Shown: positions 44,681 through 53,522, counted from the first letter of the stretch. The stretch is 64,000 nt of DNA from Streptococcus merionis DSM 19192 (GCF_000380085.1 NZ_KB904538.1:39995-103994), one strand, 5' to 3'. Made by a program: numbers and translations. Notes: generated from the sequence alone by a model not told the origin.

Positions 44681-45037
44681 CTATTGTTGGGACGTCTTAT
44701 CTTTATCTTTTGTAGAATCATCTTGCATTTTGTCACTACTCATCTTGTCGTCTTTCATAGATTTATCGTCTTTGGAATCTGACATCTTGTCATTATCCAT
44801 TTTATCATCTTTATCATCGCTCATGTTTTTGTCATCCATCTTTTCTGATGTTTTGTCATTTTTCATCTTGTCTTTTTTTGTCTTCATATCGTCCTTCGTG
44901 TCCTTCTTCATATCTTTGGACTTCATGGAAGATTTTGGTGTCTTCGAATTATTGGATGTCTTGTTAGACCCTTGTTGACTACAAGCTCCTAATAATGCCA
45001 CGCAAGCTAGACTAAGCAGTAAAATTGATTTTTTCAT
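44681..45037 (-). CDS. Methionine-rich low-complexity lipoprotein
   Basis: The 118-residue predicted lipoprotein has signal peptide MKKSILLLSLACVALLGAC with lipobox LGAC. The mature 100 residues consist only of C, S, Q, G, N, K, T, P, M, D and E. They include 11 methionines spaced about every 4-10 residues, in runs such as DDKMDNDKMSDSKDDK. There are no aromatic, branched or alanine residues, so it must be disordered. AAGGAG precedes ATG 45037. Between ccdA and the thioredoxin/MsrAB genes, a role as a surface methionine-oxidation sink recharged by MsrAB is an attractive inference. Metal or wall binding are alternatives. Confidence 0.75.
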   Translation of the reverse strand: MKKSILLLSLACVALLGACSQQGSNKTSNNSKTPKSSMKSKDMKKDTKDDMKTKKDKMKNDKTSEKMDDKNMSDDKDDKMDNDKMSDSKDDKSMKDDKMSSDKMQDDSTKDKDKTSQQ

Positions 45038-45073
45038 GAGAAAACTCCTTTTTATATTTTTTAATGATTTCAT

Positions 45074-45781
45074 TTAGCGAAAAAGGGCTGCAAGACTGTT
45101 GATATCGCCAAAGATCATGACTAGCCCCATTAGAATAATCAGGATACCGCCTGCCTTCTTTAAGCTTGAAAGATGAGGTTTTAATTTATTAAAATGGTTT
45201 AAAACCCAAGTCGAAGACAAGGCAATAAAGAGAAATGGCAGTGACAAGCCTAAACTGTAAACAAGCATGTAAAAACCACCTGAAAGAGCGCTGCTGCTGC
45301 CTGATGCAGCTAGAGCCAATACAGAACTTAGAACTGGTCCAACACAAGGGCTCCAACCAAAGCTGAGACTAATCCCAAGCAGGAATGCTTTGAGCAATTG
45401 GCCACGCCCTGATTTTTGCTGAAAGCGGACTTGCTTTTGCCGATATAAGGCTCCTATGGAAATGAGTTCCATCTGATGAAGTCCCAGAATAATGACCACT
45501 ATCCCTAATAGATAACGAACCCAAGAGCTTGATAAAAGACTTCCAAATAAACCAGCTCCAAATCCTAAAATGAGAAAAACGACTGATAATCCTGCAATAA
45601 AGGCAAGAGTCTTTACTAGGCTATACCAATTAACCTTCAGTCCTAAAAATCTGATTTCCTTTGTGTTGGACTCATCAAGCAGAATGCCTAGATAAACAGG
45701 AAGCAACGGAAAAATACAAGGGGAGAAAAACGAGAGAATACCCGCTAGAAAAACAGATAACCCAAATAATAATTGTGCCAC
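45074..45781 (-). CDS. ccdA: CcdA thiol-disulfide electron-transfer membrane protein
   Basis: The 235-residue six-helix membrane protein has paired cysteines in FFSPCIFPLLPVY and SFGWSPCVGPVLSS. It moves reducing power from cytoplasmic thioredoxin across the membrane to the lipoprotein thioredoxin and MsrAB encoded downstream. It starts with GTG at 45781, with AGGAGG at good spacing. TATAAT at 45814-45819 on the reverse strand is a likely -10. It is the first gene of the operon, 36 bases before the Met-rich lipoprotein. Confidence 0.92.
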   Translation of the reverse strand: MAQLLFGLSVFLAGILSFFSPCIFPLLPVYLGILLDESNTKEIRFLGLKVNWYSLVKTLAFIAGLSVVFLILGFGAGLFGSLLSSSWVRYLLGIVVIILGLHQMELISIGALYRQKQVRFQQKSGRGQLLKAFLLGISLSFGWSPCVGPVLSSVLALAASGSSSALSGGFYMLVYSLGLSLPFLFIALSSTWVLNHFNKLKPHLSSLKKAGGILIILMGLVMIFGDINSLAALFR

Positions 45782-45904
45782 GGTCAGAGACCTCCTTTGT
45801 TTCTTGTAAGTTTATTATAAAAGATCAGGGAGATGAAAACCATAGAATCTCAATCGTAAAAACTTGAATTTCATCAGATGTTAAACATCCAATCAAGCAG
45901 AGAC

Positions 45905-45990
45905 TGACTTGTAGTCCCTTTCACACCACCGTACATGCCTTTCTAGCATAACAATGACCAGCCCTCGTACATAAGGGCTTGGTTTGAGTA
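45905..45990 (-). other. Possible group II intron remnant
   Basis: Read on the reverse strand, the segment contains GCATGTACGGTGGTGTGAAA. This resembles the GTACGGTGGTGTGAGAGG stretch often found near the 3' end of bacterial group II introns. A hairpin AGCCCT...AGGGCT lies just before it. No reverse transcriptase is present and I cannot fold a convincing domain V, so this is a weak call. Confidence 0.25.
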
Positions 45991-46009
45991 TGACATGCCA
46001 TTGCACACA

Positions 46010-46034
46010 AAAAACCTGCATTTCTGCAAGTTTC
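46010..46034 (-). terminator. topA terminator
   Basis: Reverse-strand hairpin with arms around a GAAA loop (ACTTGCA-GAAA-TGCAGGT) and a T run, directly after the topA stop codon. Confidence 0.7.
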
Positions 46035-46039
46035 GTGAA

Positions 46040-48139
46040 TTATTTGCTTTTAGCTTCTTTGTAGTCACAATCAGCATCGGAACAAAGCACTTGTTTGCCA
46101 CCACCGCGGACAGCCTTCTCGACGAGGAAATGCCCAGACTTTGGACAGCTACGGCCAATGGGCTTGTCCCAAGAGGTGAACTCACAAGCTGGGTAACGGT
46201 CACAGCCGTAAAAGATACGGTTGCGTTTGCTCTTGCGTTCGATGATTTGCCCCTCGCCACAAGTCGGGCAGACCACACCGATTTCTTTGACAATCTGCTT
46301 GGTATTGCGACAATCTGGGAAGTTGCTGCAGGCGTAAAATTTGCCATAGCGTCCGAGCTTGATGACCATGGGATGGCCACATTCGTCACAGTCAAAGCCA
46401 GCTGGCTCATCCTTGATCTGAATTTTTTCCATCTCCGTTTCAGCAGTTGCCAATTCCTTAGCAAATGGTTGGTAAAAGTCATCGATAACCTTCTGCCACT
46501 GGCGATCACCTGTCTCAACTTCGTCAAGCTTAGTTTCCATCTCAGCTGTAAACTTGATATTGACAATATCTGGGAAAAACGCCACAATCAATTGATTGAC
46601 AATCTCTCCTAGCTCTGTCGGTTCAAAGCGTTTGGCGGCCAATTTGACATAGTAGCGGCGCTGAATGGTCTCAAGGGTCGGTGCGTAAGTGGACGGACGA
46701 CCGACACCATTTTCTTCAAGCGCTTTAATCAGGGTCGCTTCTGAATAACGAGCTGGTGGTTGTGTAAAATGTTGCTCTGGTTTTGTATTGGTGCGCTTGA
46801 CCACATCGCCGACCGCCATTTCTGGCAACATCTTGTCCTTATCTGTATCGTTATAGACGGCTAGGTATCCGTTAAATTTAATCTGACTGCCATTAGCGGT
46901 AAACATGACACCATTTTGAGCTAAATTAACTTTCATCGTATCAAAGACAGCTGCTGTCATCTGGCTAGCCACAAAACGGTTCCAGATCAAGGTGTATAAT
47001 TTCAGCTGATCCTTGTCCAAATACTTGGCAATGCTCTCTGGTGTCTGAAAAACATTAGAAGGGCGAATGGCCTCGTGGGCGTCCTGAGCGCCACCGGCGT
47101 TCTTGACCTTGCTGCCGTGCTTGGAGTAACTAGCGCCAAAACGCTCGGTGATGAAATTAGCTGCCTCTCCTCGTGCCACAGGACTAATACGTGTCGAGTC
47201 GGTACGCATATAAGTGATAAGACCTTGGTTTCCATTACCGAGGTTGATCCCTTCATAAAGTTGCTGCGCTATCATCATGGTCTTGCGAGTTCTAAAATTA
47301 ATTTTATTGGCAGCGTCCATCTGCAAAGTCGAGGTTGTATAAGGTAGCGGCGCATTGCGACGGCGCTCTTTCTTTTCCACTTGTTCAACGGTGAAATCAT
47401 CACCCTCGAGACGACTTAGAACATCCTTGACCTGATCATTCGTTTGCAACTTGACTTTCTTGCCATCAAGACCGTAAAAAGCAGCCTGAAAGGTCTTTTG
47501 GCCTTTTTTAAAGGTAGCATCAATAGTCCAGTACTCTTCTGGTTTAAAAGCTTTAATTTCATTTTCGCGGTCAATGATGAGTTTTAGAGCGACAGATTGC
47601 ACGCGCCCTGCTGACAGCCCTTTTTTGACCTTTTTCCATAAAATCGGTGAAATCGAATACCCGACAATACGATCCAAGACCCGACGCGCTTGCTGAGCAT
47701 CAACCAAATCCTGATCAATTGAACGAGGCTCCTTAAAAGCGTTTTTGACGGCATCTTTAGTAATCTCGTTGAAAACGACACGGTTTTGATCTTCTAAGTC
47801 AAGCTTCAAAATATGAGCCAAATGCCAAGAAATCGCTTCTCCTTCACGGTCTGGGTCACTGGCCAGATAGACTTTGGAAGCTTTCTTAGCTTCCTTTTTC
47901 AAGTCATTGATGAGCGGCCCTTTTCCACGAATATTGATGTATTGCGGCTCATAATTGTTCTCAAAATCAATAGACATAGAGGACTTTTTCAAGTCCCTAA
48001 TATGGCCAACAGAAGCCACAACCTTATAGTTGCGGCCTAAATATTTCTCAATCGTTTTTGCCTTAGCTGGCGACTCCACGATGACTAGATTTTTTTTGGT
48101 TGCGCTTTTGCTAGCTTTTTTCTTAGTTGCAGTTGCCAC
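46040..48139 (-). CDS. topA: DNA topoisomerase I
   Basis: The 699-residue type IA topoisomerase relaxes negative supercoils. The N-terminal Toprim domain shows [18 protein letters not shown] and [13 protein letters not shown]. The active Tyr is in [15 protein letters not shown]. The C-terminus carries zinc ribbons: CDECGHPM...[15 protein letters not shown]...CDRYPAC, and a third in which one cysteine is replaced (CPKSGH...CSDADC). It stands alone, with a hairpin terminator after it. Length and layout are typical of streptococcal TopA. Confidence 0.96.
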   Translation of the reverse strand: MATATKKKASKSATKKNLVIVESPAKAKTIEKYLGRNYKVVASVGHIRDLKKSSMSIDFENNYEPQYINIRGKGPLINDLKKEAKKASKVYLASDPDREGEAISWHLAHILKLDLEDQNRVVFNEITKDAVKNAFKEPRSIDQDLVDAQQARRVLDRIVGYSISPILWKKVKKGLSAGRVQSVALKLIIDRENEIKAFKPEEYWTIDATFKKGQKTFQAAFYGLDGKKVKLQTNDQVKDVLSRLEGDDFTVEQVEKKERRRNAPLPYTTSTLQMDAANKINFRTRKTMMIAQQLYEGINLGNGNQGLITYMRTDSTRISPVARGEAANFITERFGASYSKHGSKVKNAGGAQDAHEAIRPSNVFQTPESIAKYLDKDQLKLYTLIWNRFVASQMTAAVFDTMKVNLAQNGVMFTANGSQIKFNGYLAVYNDTDKDKMLPEMAVGDVVKRTNTKPEQHFTQPPARYSEATLIKALEENGVGRPSTYAPTLETIQRRYYVKLAAKRFEPTELGEIVNQLIVAFFPDIVNIKFTAEMETKLDEVETGDRQWQKVIDDFYQPFAKELATAETEMEKIQIKDEPAGFDCDECGHPMVIKLGRYGKFYACSNFPDCRNTKQIVKEIGVVCPTCGEGQIIERKSKRNRIFYGCDRYPACEFTSWDKPIGRSCPKSGHFLVEKAVRGGGKQVLCSDADCDYKEAKSK

Positions 48140-48534
48140 GTTTCATCTCTTTTCTTATCTTAACTAAACTCCAATAGATAGTAAACTATTTTTAAGAAGC
48201 TGTCAAGATTTTTCTTCTTTTCTTCTATACAATAGGTCTCAAGTTGGAGTTTTCTTGGAAATAGGGAGCAACTGATATTTCAAAAATCGCCCTCTTTATC
48301 ATCAATCAGCAGTGAAAAGTGACGTGCTTGGGAAGTCACTAATGATCTTCTTGAATTTTTAAGCAAGCTAGCAGTTCTGAACAAAACCGGATTGACAAAA
48401 ATTCAAGAAAAGGTGTGCTAATAGGTTTTTCATATATCAATAACTAGCTCAGAAATCCTAAGCCAGTTTTTCTATTCGAGAACAGTCAAAACCACCCGTT
48501 TTCACAGGTGGTTTTGACTGTTGTTCAATCTACA
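48140..48534. other. Gap upstream of topA
   Basis: No gene seen. It contains a perfect 13-base inverted repeat, TTCTTGAATTTTT (48348-48360) and AAAAATTCAAGAA (48397-48409), around a 36-base loop, and the murein-salvage terminator at 48481-48522. Confidence 0.5.
48481..48522 (-). terminator. Terminator of the mupG/murP/murQ operon
   Basis: AACAGTCAAAACCACC (48481-48496) pairs perfectly with GGTGGTTTTGACTGTT (48507-48522), 16 base pairs with a ten-base loop, twelve bases beyond the mupG stop. Confidence 0.9.
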
Positions 48535-49566
48535 TTAGAGAAATACAAAAGAAAATGGCGCTTCGATGGCATCTAACAAGAGTCTACTGCTAGCTTCTAC
48601 TGAACCTATCACTTCTTGTCGACTGTCCTTTGGTAAGTCTACCAAACAGATCTCTAGCTCATTCTCATAACGTAAAAAGTGAGCATTCGCTAGCACAATA
48701 TCTCCTCGGTAGCGCTTCACACAATGCCCTTTCAGCCCAAGACCAGCTAATTGACTCCTTGAATGCGCTGCTCGAATGACATAGTCGCTTTTATCGATTC
48801 GATTTTCAAAAACCAGTCCTTTGCAAGCATCTGGTACATTTGCTTTTAGAGGAATAATCCTTTTGGACAAATAAGACATCTCTATGAGAGATTCAAAAGA
48901 TAAGCGAGTGTCTCCGACACAAACATAATCGCAGCCTCCCCTCACAAGGCAATCTACACTAGCTTGTAATGGTGTAAAAGCTCGATGCTCTTCCACTGTT
49001 GGTAAACCTTCAAATAAGGGCATTCGGTATTCATCACCAGGAACAAAGGCAATGACTGGAATAGCATATCGATGAAGTTCCTCATTTATTCTGCAGAGAC
49101 GTTCCATGCTTAGACCAGTATAAGTTTTAGGATAATAATTATGACAGGCCATTACCTTGTTCGGGTTTAATCCCTTTTTCTGTAACCTCTTCAACGCATC
49201 AACTGTCAAAGTAGACGCATTACAAACAACCAGAAATACTTGAGACAATTGAACAATGTCTTCTTCCGACAAACCATCATCTACCCGCACTGCCCTACAG
49301 CCAAGCTCTTTTAAGCCGTCAATCCCTAAACAACCAAAGCTCTCCGCATTAATATCCACAAAGAGGGCTATCCCTTCTTTCTGACAAAGCCTCACCATAT
49401 CTTGAAGTTGATGCTGTTTTCCACCTTCTTCTGTGATATTTAGAGATGTAAAGGCAAATGAGAAGCCTGCTTCTTTATACTCTAGCACAATATCCTGATT
49501 TTTCTGGAAAGGCTGAGAGATATAGAGGGAAAAACCCAAGTGACTGAAAAAAACTTTATCTTCCAT
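48535..49566 (-). CDS. mupG: 6-phospho-N-acetylmuramidase (DUF871 family)
   Basis: The roughly 343-residue DUF871-family protein is related to S. aureus MupG, which splits MurNAc-6-phosphate-GlcNAc into MurNAc-6-phosphate and GlcNAc in the cytoplasm. The N-terminal barrel start LGFSLYISQPF, the CHNYYPKTYTGLS segment and FVPGDEYRMPLFEGLPT match that family. It overlaps the PTS gene by a few bases. The start may be 49566 or 49575; GAGAGG is close to the latter. With PTS EIIBC and MurQ it forms a complete murein-disaccharide salvage pathway. Confidence 0.82.
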   Translation of the reverse strand: MEDKVFFSHLGFSLYISQPFQKNQDIVLEYKEAGFSFAFTSLNITEEGGKQHQLQDMVRLCQKEGIALFVDINAESFGCLGIDGLKELGCRAVRVDDGLSEEDIVQLSQVFLVVCNASTLTVDALKRLQKKGLNPNKVMACHNYYPKTYTGLSMERLCRINEELHRYAIPVIAFVPGDEYRMPLFEGLPTVEEHRAFTPLQASVDCLVRGGCDYVCVGDTRLSFESLIEMSYLSKRIIPLKANVPDACKGLVFENRIDKSDYVIRAAHSRSQLAGLGLKGHCVKRYRGDIVLANAHFLRYENELEICLVDLPKDSRQEVIGSVEASSRLLLDAIEAPFSFVFL

Positions 49567-50980
49567 AAACTGCATCAATCCTCTCTTCATCAACTCCAAA
49601 GAACCATGTAAGAGCAAAACCTCCAACATAAGCAGCTAACATAGCAAGCACATACTGAAGCTGTGTCCCTGGTACCATAATAAGTAGTCCAAACAAGCCC
49701 GATACTCCCTGTGTGACTGTTCCTAGGTGAAAAAGAACAGCTAGTATACCACCAAGTCCTGAACCTAAGCAGGCTGTGATAAAGGGTTTTCCAAGCGGAA
49801 GTGTAACCGCATACATCAAGGGTTCTCCAATCCCTAATACTCCAACTGGCAAGGAGTCACGGGTTAATTGTTTTAACTTTTTATTTTTAGTTTTAAAGTA
49901 GAGAGCAAGACCTGCCCCAACTTGTCCTCCTCCTGCGGTCATCAGAATGGGAAGAAGATAATTGATTCCATCAGTCGGTCCTTCAGGATTATTTAACAAT
50001 ACATGAATTGGTGTTAAGGCTTGATGAAGCCCTACCGACACTAATGGTAAGAAACCTGCTGATAAAAGGTAGCCTCCTACAAGACCTAGTTGCTCATACA
50101 TAAACGTTAAACTGTTGTAAATACCTGCTGTTAGGATATTGCCCAAAGGTTGAATCACCATAACTGTCAGTAAACCACCGGTTATGACTGTCAACAACGG
50201 CGTTAAAAAGGTATCTAAAAAACTCGGCGTATAGTTGCGAATGATTTTTTCTAGGGAAGCAAAACATATTCCTGCAAAGAGGGCAGCTAACAGACCACCA
50301 ATTCCTGGAGAGTAAGCCTTGTTCACTAAGGGAAGGATAATTGCTTCTTCGTTGACCATTGTTAAAAGGGGCATGGATGGTACAGATACAAACATGGCAC
50401 CTGCAATAGCTCCCAAAATCGGGCTCCCCTTAAACTCTTTTGCCGCATTCATTCCTACATAAATCGGCAGAAAAGAAAAGAGACCCCAGCTCATGGTACG
50501 AATACACTGGTACCACCAGACCATTGCAAAGGCATTGTTCGTACTCACATTGATAATATTCGTTAAGCCATTTATCATCCCTGCAGCAATAATTCCTGGA
50601 AGAATTGGAACAAATATATTAGCGATTTTCTGTAAAAAACGTTGGAGGGGCTTATCGTACTTGGCCTTATTTTTTTGCTTGTTGACAGTCGCTAACTCTT
50701 CCGCTGTCGTATCTTCTACAACACTTCCTAAGGGAATACCTGTCGCTTCTGCAAACTCTTGACCAACTGACATCACCCGACCAGGACCAAAGACGATTTG
50801 CAAGGTATCCGCATCAACTACACCTAAGACACCTTCAATGTGTTTTAAGGTTTCAAACTGGACTAGTTGTCGATCTTTCAATTGAAGACGCAAGCGTGTC
50901 ATACAGATTGCGTTTCCAGAAACATTTGTAACACCACCAACACTAGCTAATACTTCTTTAACAATTGTTTTGATTTCCAT
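49556..50980 (-). CDS. murP: PTS EIIBC for MurNAc or MurNAc-disaccharide
   Basis: The 474-residue permease has an N-terminal EIIB domain (glucose family) with phospho-Cys26 in GNAICMTRLRL, a linker rich in charged residues, then a ~10-helix EIIC domain (residues ~110-474). No EIIA domain is attached, so a cytosolic EIIA-Glc from elsewhere is needed, as for E. coli MurP. Context with murQ and mupG makes MurNAc or MurNAc-GlcNAc the likely substrate. It starts three bases after the murQ stop. Confidence 0.87.
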   Translation of the reverse strand: MEIKTIVKEVLASVGGVTNVSGNAICMTRLRLQLKDRQLVQFETLKHIEGVLGVVDADTLQIVFGPGRVMSVGQEFAEATGIPLGSVVEDTTAEELATVNKQKNKAKYDKPLQRFLQKIANIFVPILPGIIAAGMINGLTNIINVSTNNAFAMVWWYQCIRTMSWGLFSFLPIYVGMNAAKEFKGSPILGAIAGAMFVSVPSMPLLTMVNEEAIILPLVNKAYSPGIGGLLAALFAGICFASLEKIIRNYTPSFLDTFLTPLLTVITGGLLTVMVIQPLGNILTAGIYNSLTFMYEQLGLVGGYLLSAGFLPLVSVGLHQALTPIHVLLNNPEGPTDGINYLLPILMTAGGGQVGAGLALYFKTKNKKLKQLTRDSLPVGVLGIGEPLMYAVTLPLGKPFITACLGSGLGGILAVLFHLGTVTQGVSGLFGLLIMVPGTQLQYVLAMLAAYVGGFALTWFFGVDEERIDAVYGR

Positions 50981-50983
50981 TTT

Positions 50984-51898
50984 TTACTCCTTTTTCATAC
51001 ATTCTCCAATTGCAAGAGCAATATGATCTTGATACTGTTCCAGCAAGATTTCAGCTTCTGCTAAACTCAACTGTCCCAGTTGCATAAGAATAGCTTTTTT
51101 TACTTGCTGTTTAGACCTGACAAAGACCTCCTCTGCTTCTGACTCACTACACCTTGTTGTCTTTTGGATGATGTGCTTGGCGCGCTTAACTAATTTTGCA
51201 TTGGTCGGCTGAACATCCACCATATAGCCTTTATAGACCTTACCAAGCTGAATCATAGTAGCGGTTGAAATCATATTTAAAATCAACTTTTGCGCCGTTC
51301 CTGCTTTCATGCGACTGGATCCTGCCACCACTTCTGGCCCTACCAAGACTTCTATCGCAATCTCGGCAATAGCTGACAACTTAGCCCCCTTCACGCAGGA
51401 AATCGAAGCTGTTTTAGCACCAATCTTTTTAGCATAGATAAGCCCTGAAAGAACATAGGGCGTCCGCCCTGAAGCTGCTAAGCCAATAACTATATCCTTA
51501 TCGCATAGCTGATGATCCTGTAAATCCTCTACCGCGGCAAGCTCGGAATCCTCTGCTCCTTCTTGGGCAGATAAAATCGCTTCTGATCCTCCTGCAATGA
51601 TTCCCTGTATCATATCAGGATTAACTCCATAAGTCGGCGGGCATTCAGAAGCATCTAAAATTCCCAATCTACCTGATGTTCCTGCTCCAATATAGATGAT
51701 TCGTCCTTGATTACGGATACACTGAACCGTTTCTTCGACGAGACGATTGACTTGGGGTAAAACCTGCGCTACTGATTGGGCAACTGTTTGATCCTCCCGA
51801 TTGATATAAGCAGTCAATTCCGTGATACTCATCTCTTCTATAGTTTCGGATGCTGGATTGACTTGCTCGGTATGTAACTCATGAATGTCCATAGACAC
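50984..51898 (-). CDS. murQ: N-acetylmuramic acid 6-phosphate etherase
   Basis: The 304-residue SIS-domain lyase cleaves the lactyl ether of MurNAc-6-phosphate to GlcNAc-6-phosphate and D-lactate. YIGAGTSGRLGILDASECPPTYG and IIAGGSEAI are diagnostic, with VAGSSRMKAGTAQKLILNM in the second half. It is the first gene after the divergent promoter region with cre and a palindromic operator, and heads murQ-murP-mupG. Confidence 0.95.
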   Translation of the reverse strand: MSMDIHELHTEQVNPASETIEEMSITELTAYINREDQTVAQSVAQVLPQVNRLVEETVQCIRNQGRIIYIGAGTSGRLGILDASECPPTYGVNPDMIQGIIAGGSEAILSAQEGAEDSELAAVEDLQDHQLCDKDIVIGLAASGRTPYVLSGLIYAKKIGAKTASISCVKGAKLSAIAEIAIEVLVGPEVVAGSSRMKAGTAQKLILNMISTATMIQLGKVYKGYMVDVQPTNAKLVKRAKHIIQKTTRCSESEAEEVFVRSKQQVKKAILMQLGQLSLAEAEILLEQYQDHIALAIGECMKKE

Positions 51899-51910
51899 CT
51901 CCTTTGTTTT

Positions 51911-51961
51911 TTTGCAAACGTTTACTTACTCTTATTATACACTTTTGAAATTATTTTTCAA
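51911..51961 (-). promoter_or_regulatory. murQ promoter with cre site
   Basis: On the reverse strand, -35 TTGAAA (51956-51961), a 16-base spacer and -10 TATAAT (51934-51939). TTTGCAAACGTTTACTTA at 51911-51928 matches cre at all but one conserved position and lies just past the transcription start, a CcpA roadblock position. Confidence 0.75.
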
Positions 51962-51972
51962 TATTTTTATTT

Positions 51973-51997
51973 TTTTGTGTAATTATTTTACACAAAA
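51973..51997. promoter_or_regulatory. Candidate MurR operator
   Basis: TTTTGTGTAA (51973-51982) and TTACACAAAA (51988-51997) form a perfect ten-base inverted repeat with a five-base spacer. It lies just upstream of the murQ -35, between the operon and its RpiR-family regulator. Assignment to MurR is by position. Confidence 0.65.
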
Positions 51998-51999
51998 TT

Positions 52000-52202
52000 A
52001 ATAGATATAATCATTCCGCCGCTTCAAAAAGCAGCATTCAAACAAGACCAGACAGATTGGTATTGCAGGAGTAGCCCCTTCACCTTTCCCATTAGTGTAA
52101 CGTTGTCGGGTTAATGCTGAAAAACTTGCAAGTTTCTGTTCGTGTATGTCCTTCATTGACAAAGGTAAGAACGCGAGTTCTAAAATCAATACTGTATGTC
52201 AT
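52000..52202 (-). pseudogene. IS630-family transposase remnant (N-terminal part)
   Basis: Read from 52202, the frame gives MTYSIDFRTRVLTFVNEGH and CKFFSINPTTLH followed by a stop, the helix-turn-helix start typical of IS630 transposases. Later codons are frameshifted and the rest is missing. It lies between murQ and murR. It and the C-terminal remnant at 39757 are pieces of related elements. Confidence 0.65.
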
Positions 52203-52306
52203 GGGTTACTATATAAGTTTTTTTGAGTGGAACAGCTATAATAACCCCTAAAACAGACAAAATAGTGTACAATAAGATATACAAATTAGTCAAAGGAAAA
52301 AAGGAC

Positions 52307-53128
52307 ATGACAATTTTTTCTTCGAAGATCAATGGTCTGACAAAATCCGAACAACGTATACTCCAATTTATAGAAGAAAATCCTATAGGTGTCGAAACAA
52401 TGACCATCCAATATTTAGCAAACCAGTGTCATACCTCGACAGCAACTGTCAGTCGTTTGGCAAAAAAATTAGGATTTTCTCATTTTAATAAATTCAAGTT
52501 AGAACTATTTAATACCAGATATAATGAACTATACGATGCTCAGTTTACTTCAGGAGATAGTGTCGAACAGCTGGTCATGAAATTGGCCAATTCCAATATG
52601 ACCTCTATCCAAGAAACCCTCAGCCTAATCAATATTGAAGAATTGAAATATGTGGTCGAGCTTATCCGCAAAGCTACTACCATCTACCTCTTTGGTGTTG
52701 GAACATCGGGGACTGTTTGTAGCGATTTTTACTACAAACTAAATCGGCTAGGAAAAAATTGTATTTATACCCAGGATTCCCATATCCAGACAGCCAGCAT
52801 TGTCTCTGCATCAAAAGATGATATTGCCATTGGAATCAGCTACAGTGGAACAACCAAGGAAGTGTTAGTTCCTCTACAGTTTGCTGCTTCCCATTCTTTA
52901 AAAACGATTGCCATTACAGGTGTTGGAACAAGTCCGATCGTCACTATTTGCGACTTTATTTTCCGTATTCCCAGACACGAGCAAGAGTTACGAGTTGGTG
53001 CTATCGATTCACGAAACAATTCAATGTTCTTAACAGACTTATTGTACCTAGCTATGATTCAAGATGATGTCTCTCAATTAAAATCTATTTTTGAAACAAC
53101 CAAAGAGCTAACCAATCTCCTAAAATAG
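52307..53128 (+). CDS. murR: RpiR-family regulator of MurNAc use
   Basis: The 273-residue protein has an RpiR helix-turn-helix (LTKSEQRILQFIEENP; TSTATVSRLAKKLGFSHFNKFK) and a C-terminal SIS sugar-phosphate domain (YLFGVGTSGTVCSDF, AIGISYSGTTKEV). The start ATG 52307 has AAAGGA about nine bases upstream. Divergent from murQ, it likely senses MurNAc-6-phosphate, as MurR does in E. coli, and binds the palindrome at 51973-51997. An IS630 piece lies between it and that site. Ends in a strong terminator. Confidence 0.85.
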   Translation: MTIFSSKINGLTKSEQRILQFIEENPIGVETMTIQYLANQCHTSTATVSRLAKKLGFSHFNKFKLELFNTRYNELYDAQFTSGDSVEQLVMKLANSNMTSIQETLSLINIEELKYVVELIRKATTIYLFGVGTSGTVCSDFYYKLNRLGKNCIYTQDSHIQTASIVSASKDDIAIGISYSGTTKEVLVPLQFAASHSLKTIAITGVGTSPIVTICDFIFRIPRHEQELRVGAIDSRNNSMFLTDLLYLAMIQDDVSQLKSIFETTKELTNLLK

Positions 53129-53176
53129 AAGCTGCACCTCCTAGATTAAATTCAACACTTCTAGTTCCTAAAATAA

Positions 53177-53219
53177 ACTGCACCCAATATTAGATTTTGC
53201 ATCTAACATTGGGTGCAGT
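53177..53219 (+). terminator. murR terminator
   Basis: Nineteen-base arms (53177-53195 and 53201-53219) beginning ACTGCACCCAAT and ending ATTGGGTGCAGT pair with one mismatch around a five-base loop. It is one of the strongest hairpins in the window. Confidence 0.9.
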
Positions 53220-53246
53220 ATTTCTTATCAAATTTTTCTTTTGCTC

Positions 53247-53522
53247 TCAAACCTTTTTTGAAACGAGACTACTGTTTAATAAAAGATTTTGCCGTATGTG
53301 ATAGATAAGATAGGCAGTCCCTCCTCCTTGTGTATTAGTCCAGAGATCATTGATTTCAAAGACGCAACCTACATCAAAGAGGAGATCCAGCAAGAGCTGG
53401 ATACACTCAATGGACAAACTCATCAAAAACCTACGGTCATTATTTTTAGCATCAGGCTTAGGAATCGCTATCAGATTCACCAAGAGCAGGTGCCCATAGG
53501 ACTTTCCCCTAGAGGACAACAT
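53247..53522 (-). pseudogene. VanZ-like protein fragment
   Basis: The reverse-strand frame gives FLMSLSIECIQLLLDLLFDVG and FEINDLWTNTQGGGTAYLIY. These recall the VanZ-family pattern of an S-x-E-x-x-Q-L-L helix followed by a D-D/N-L-x-x-N-T-x-G-G membrane turn. The N-terminal two-thirds is missing or frameshifted and there is no good start, so it is a remnant. It fills the gap between murR and guaC. Family call is moderate. Confidence 0.5.

Noticed and set aside
44730..44978. Hydrophobic 82-codon frame opposite the Met-rich lipoprotein
   Set aside because: It mirrors the repetitive D/K/S/M codons of the real gene (giving runs of L, S and F), and has no ribosome-binding site.
46200..46382. 60-codon reverse frame within topA
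   Set aside because: Alternate-frame shadow of the zinc-ribbon coding region.
45995..46612. Long 205-codon forward frame over the 3' end of topA
   Set aside because: It is antisense to the zinc-ribbon part of topA, lacks a start signal and has no recognisable domain.
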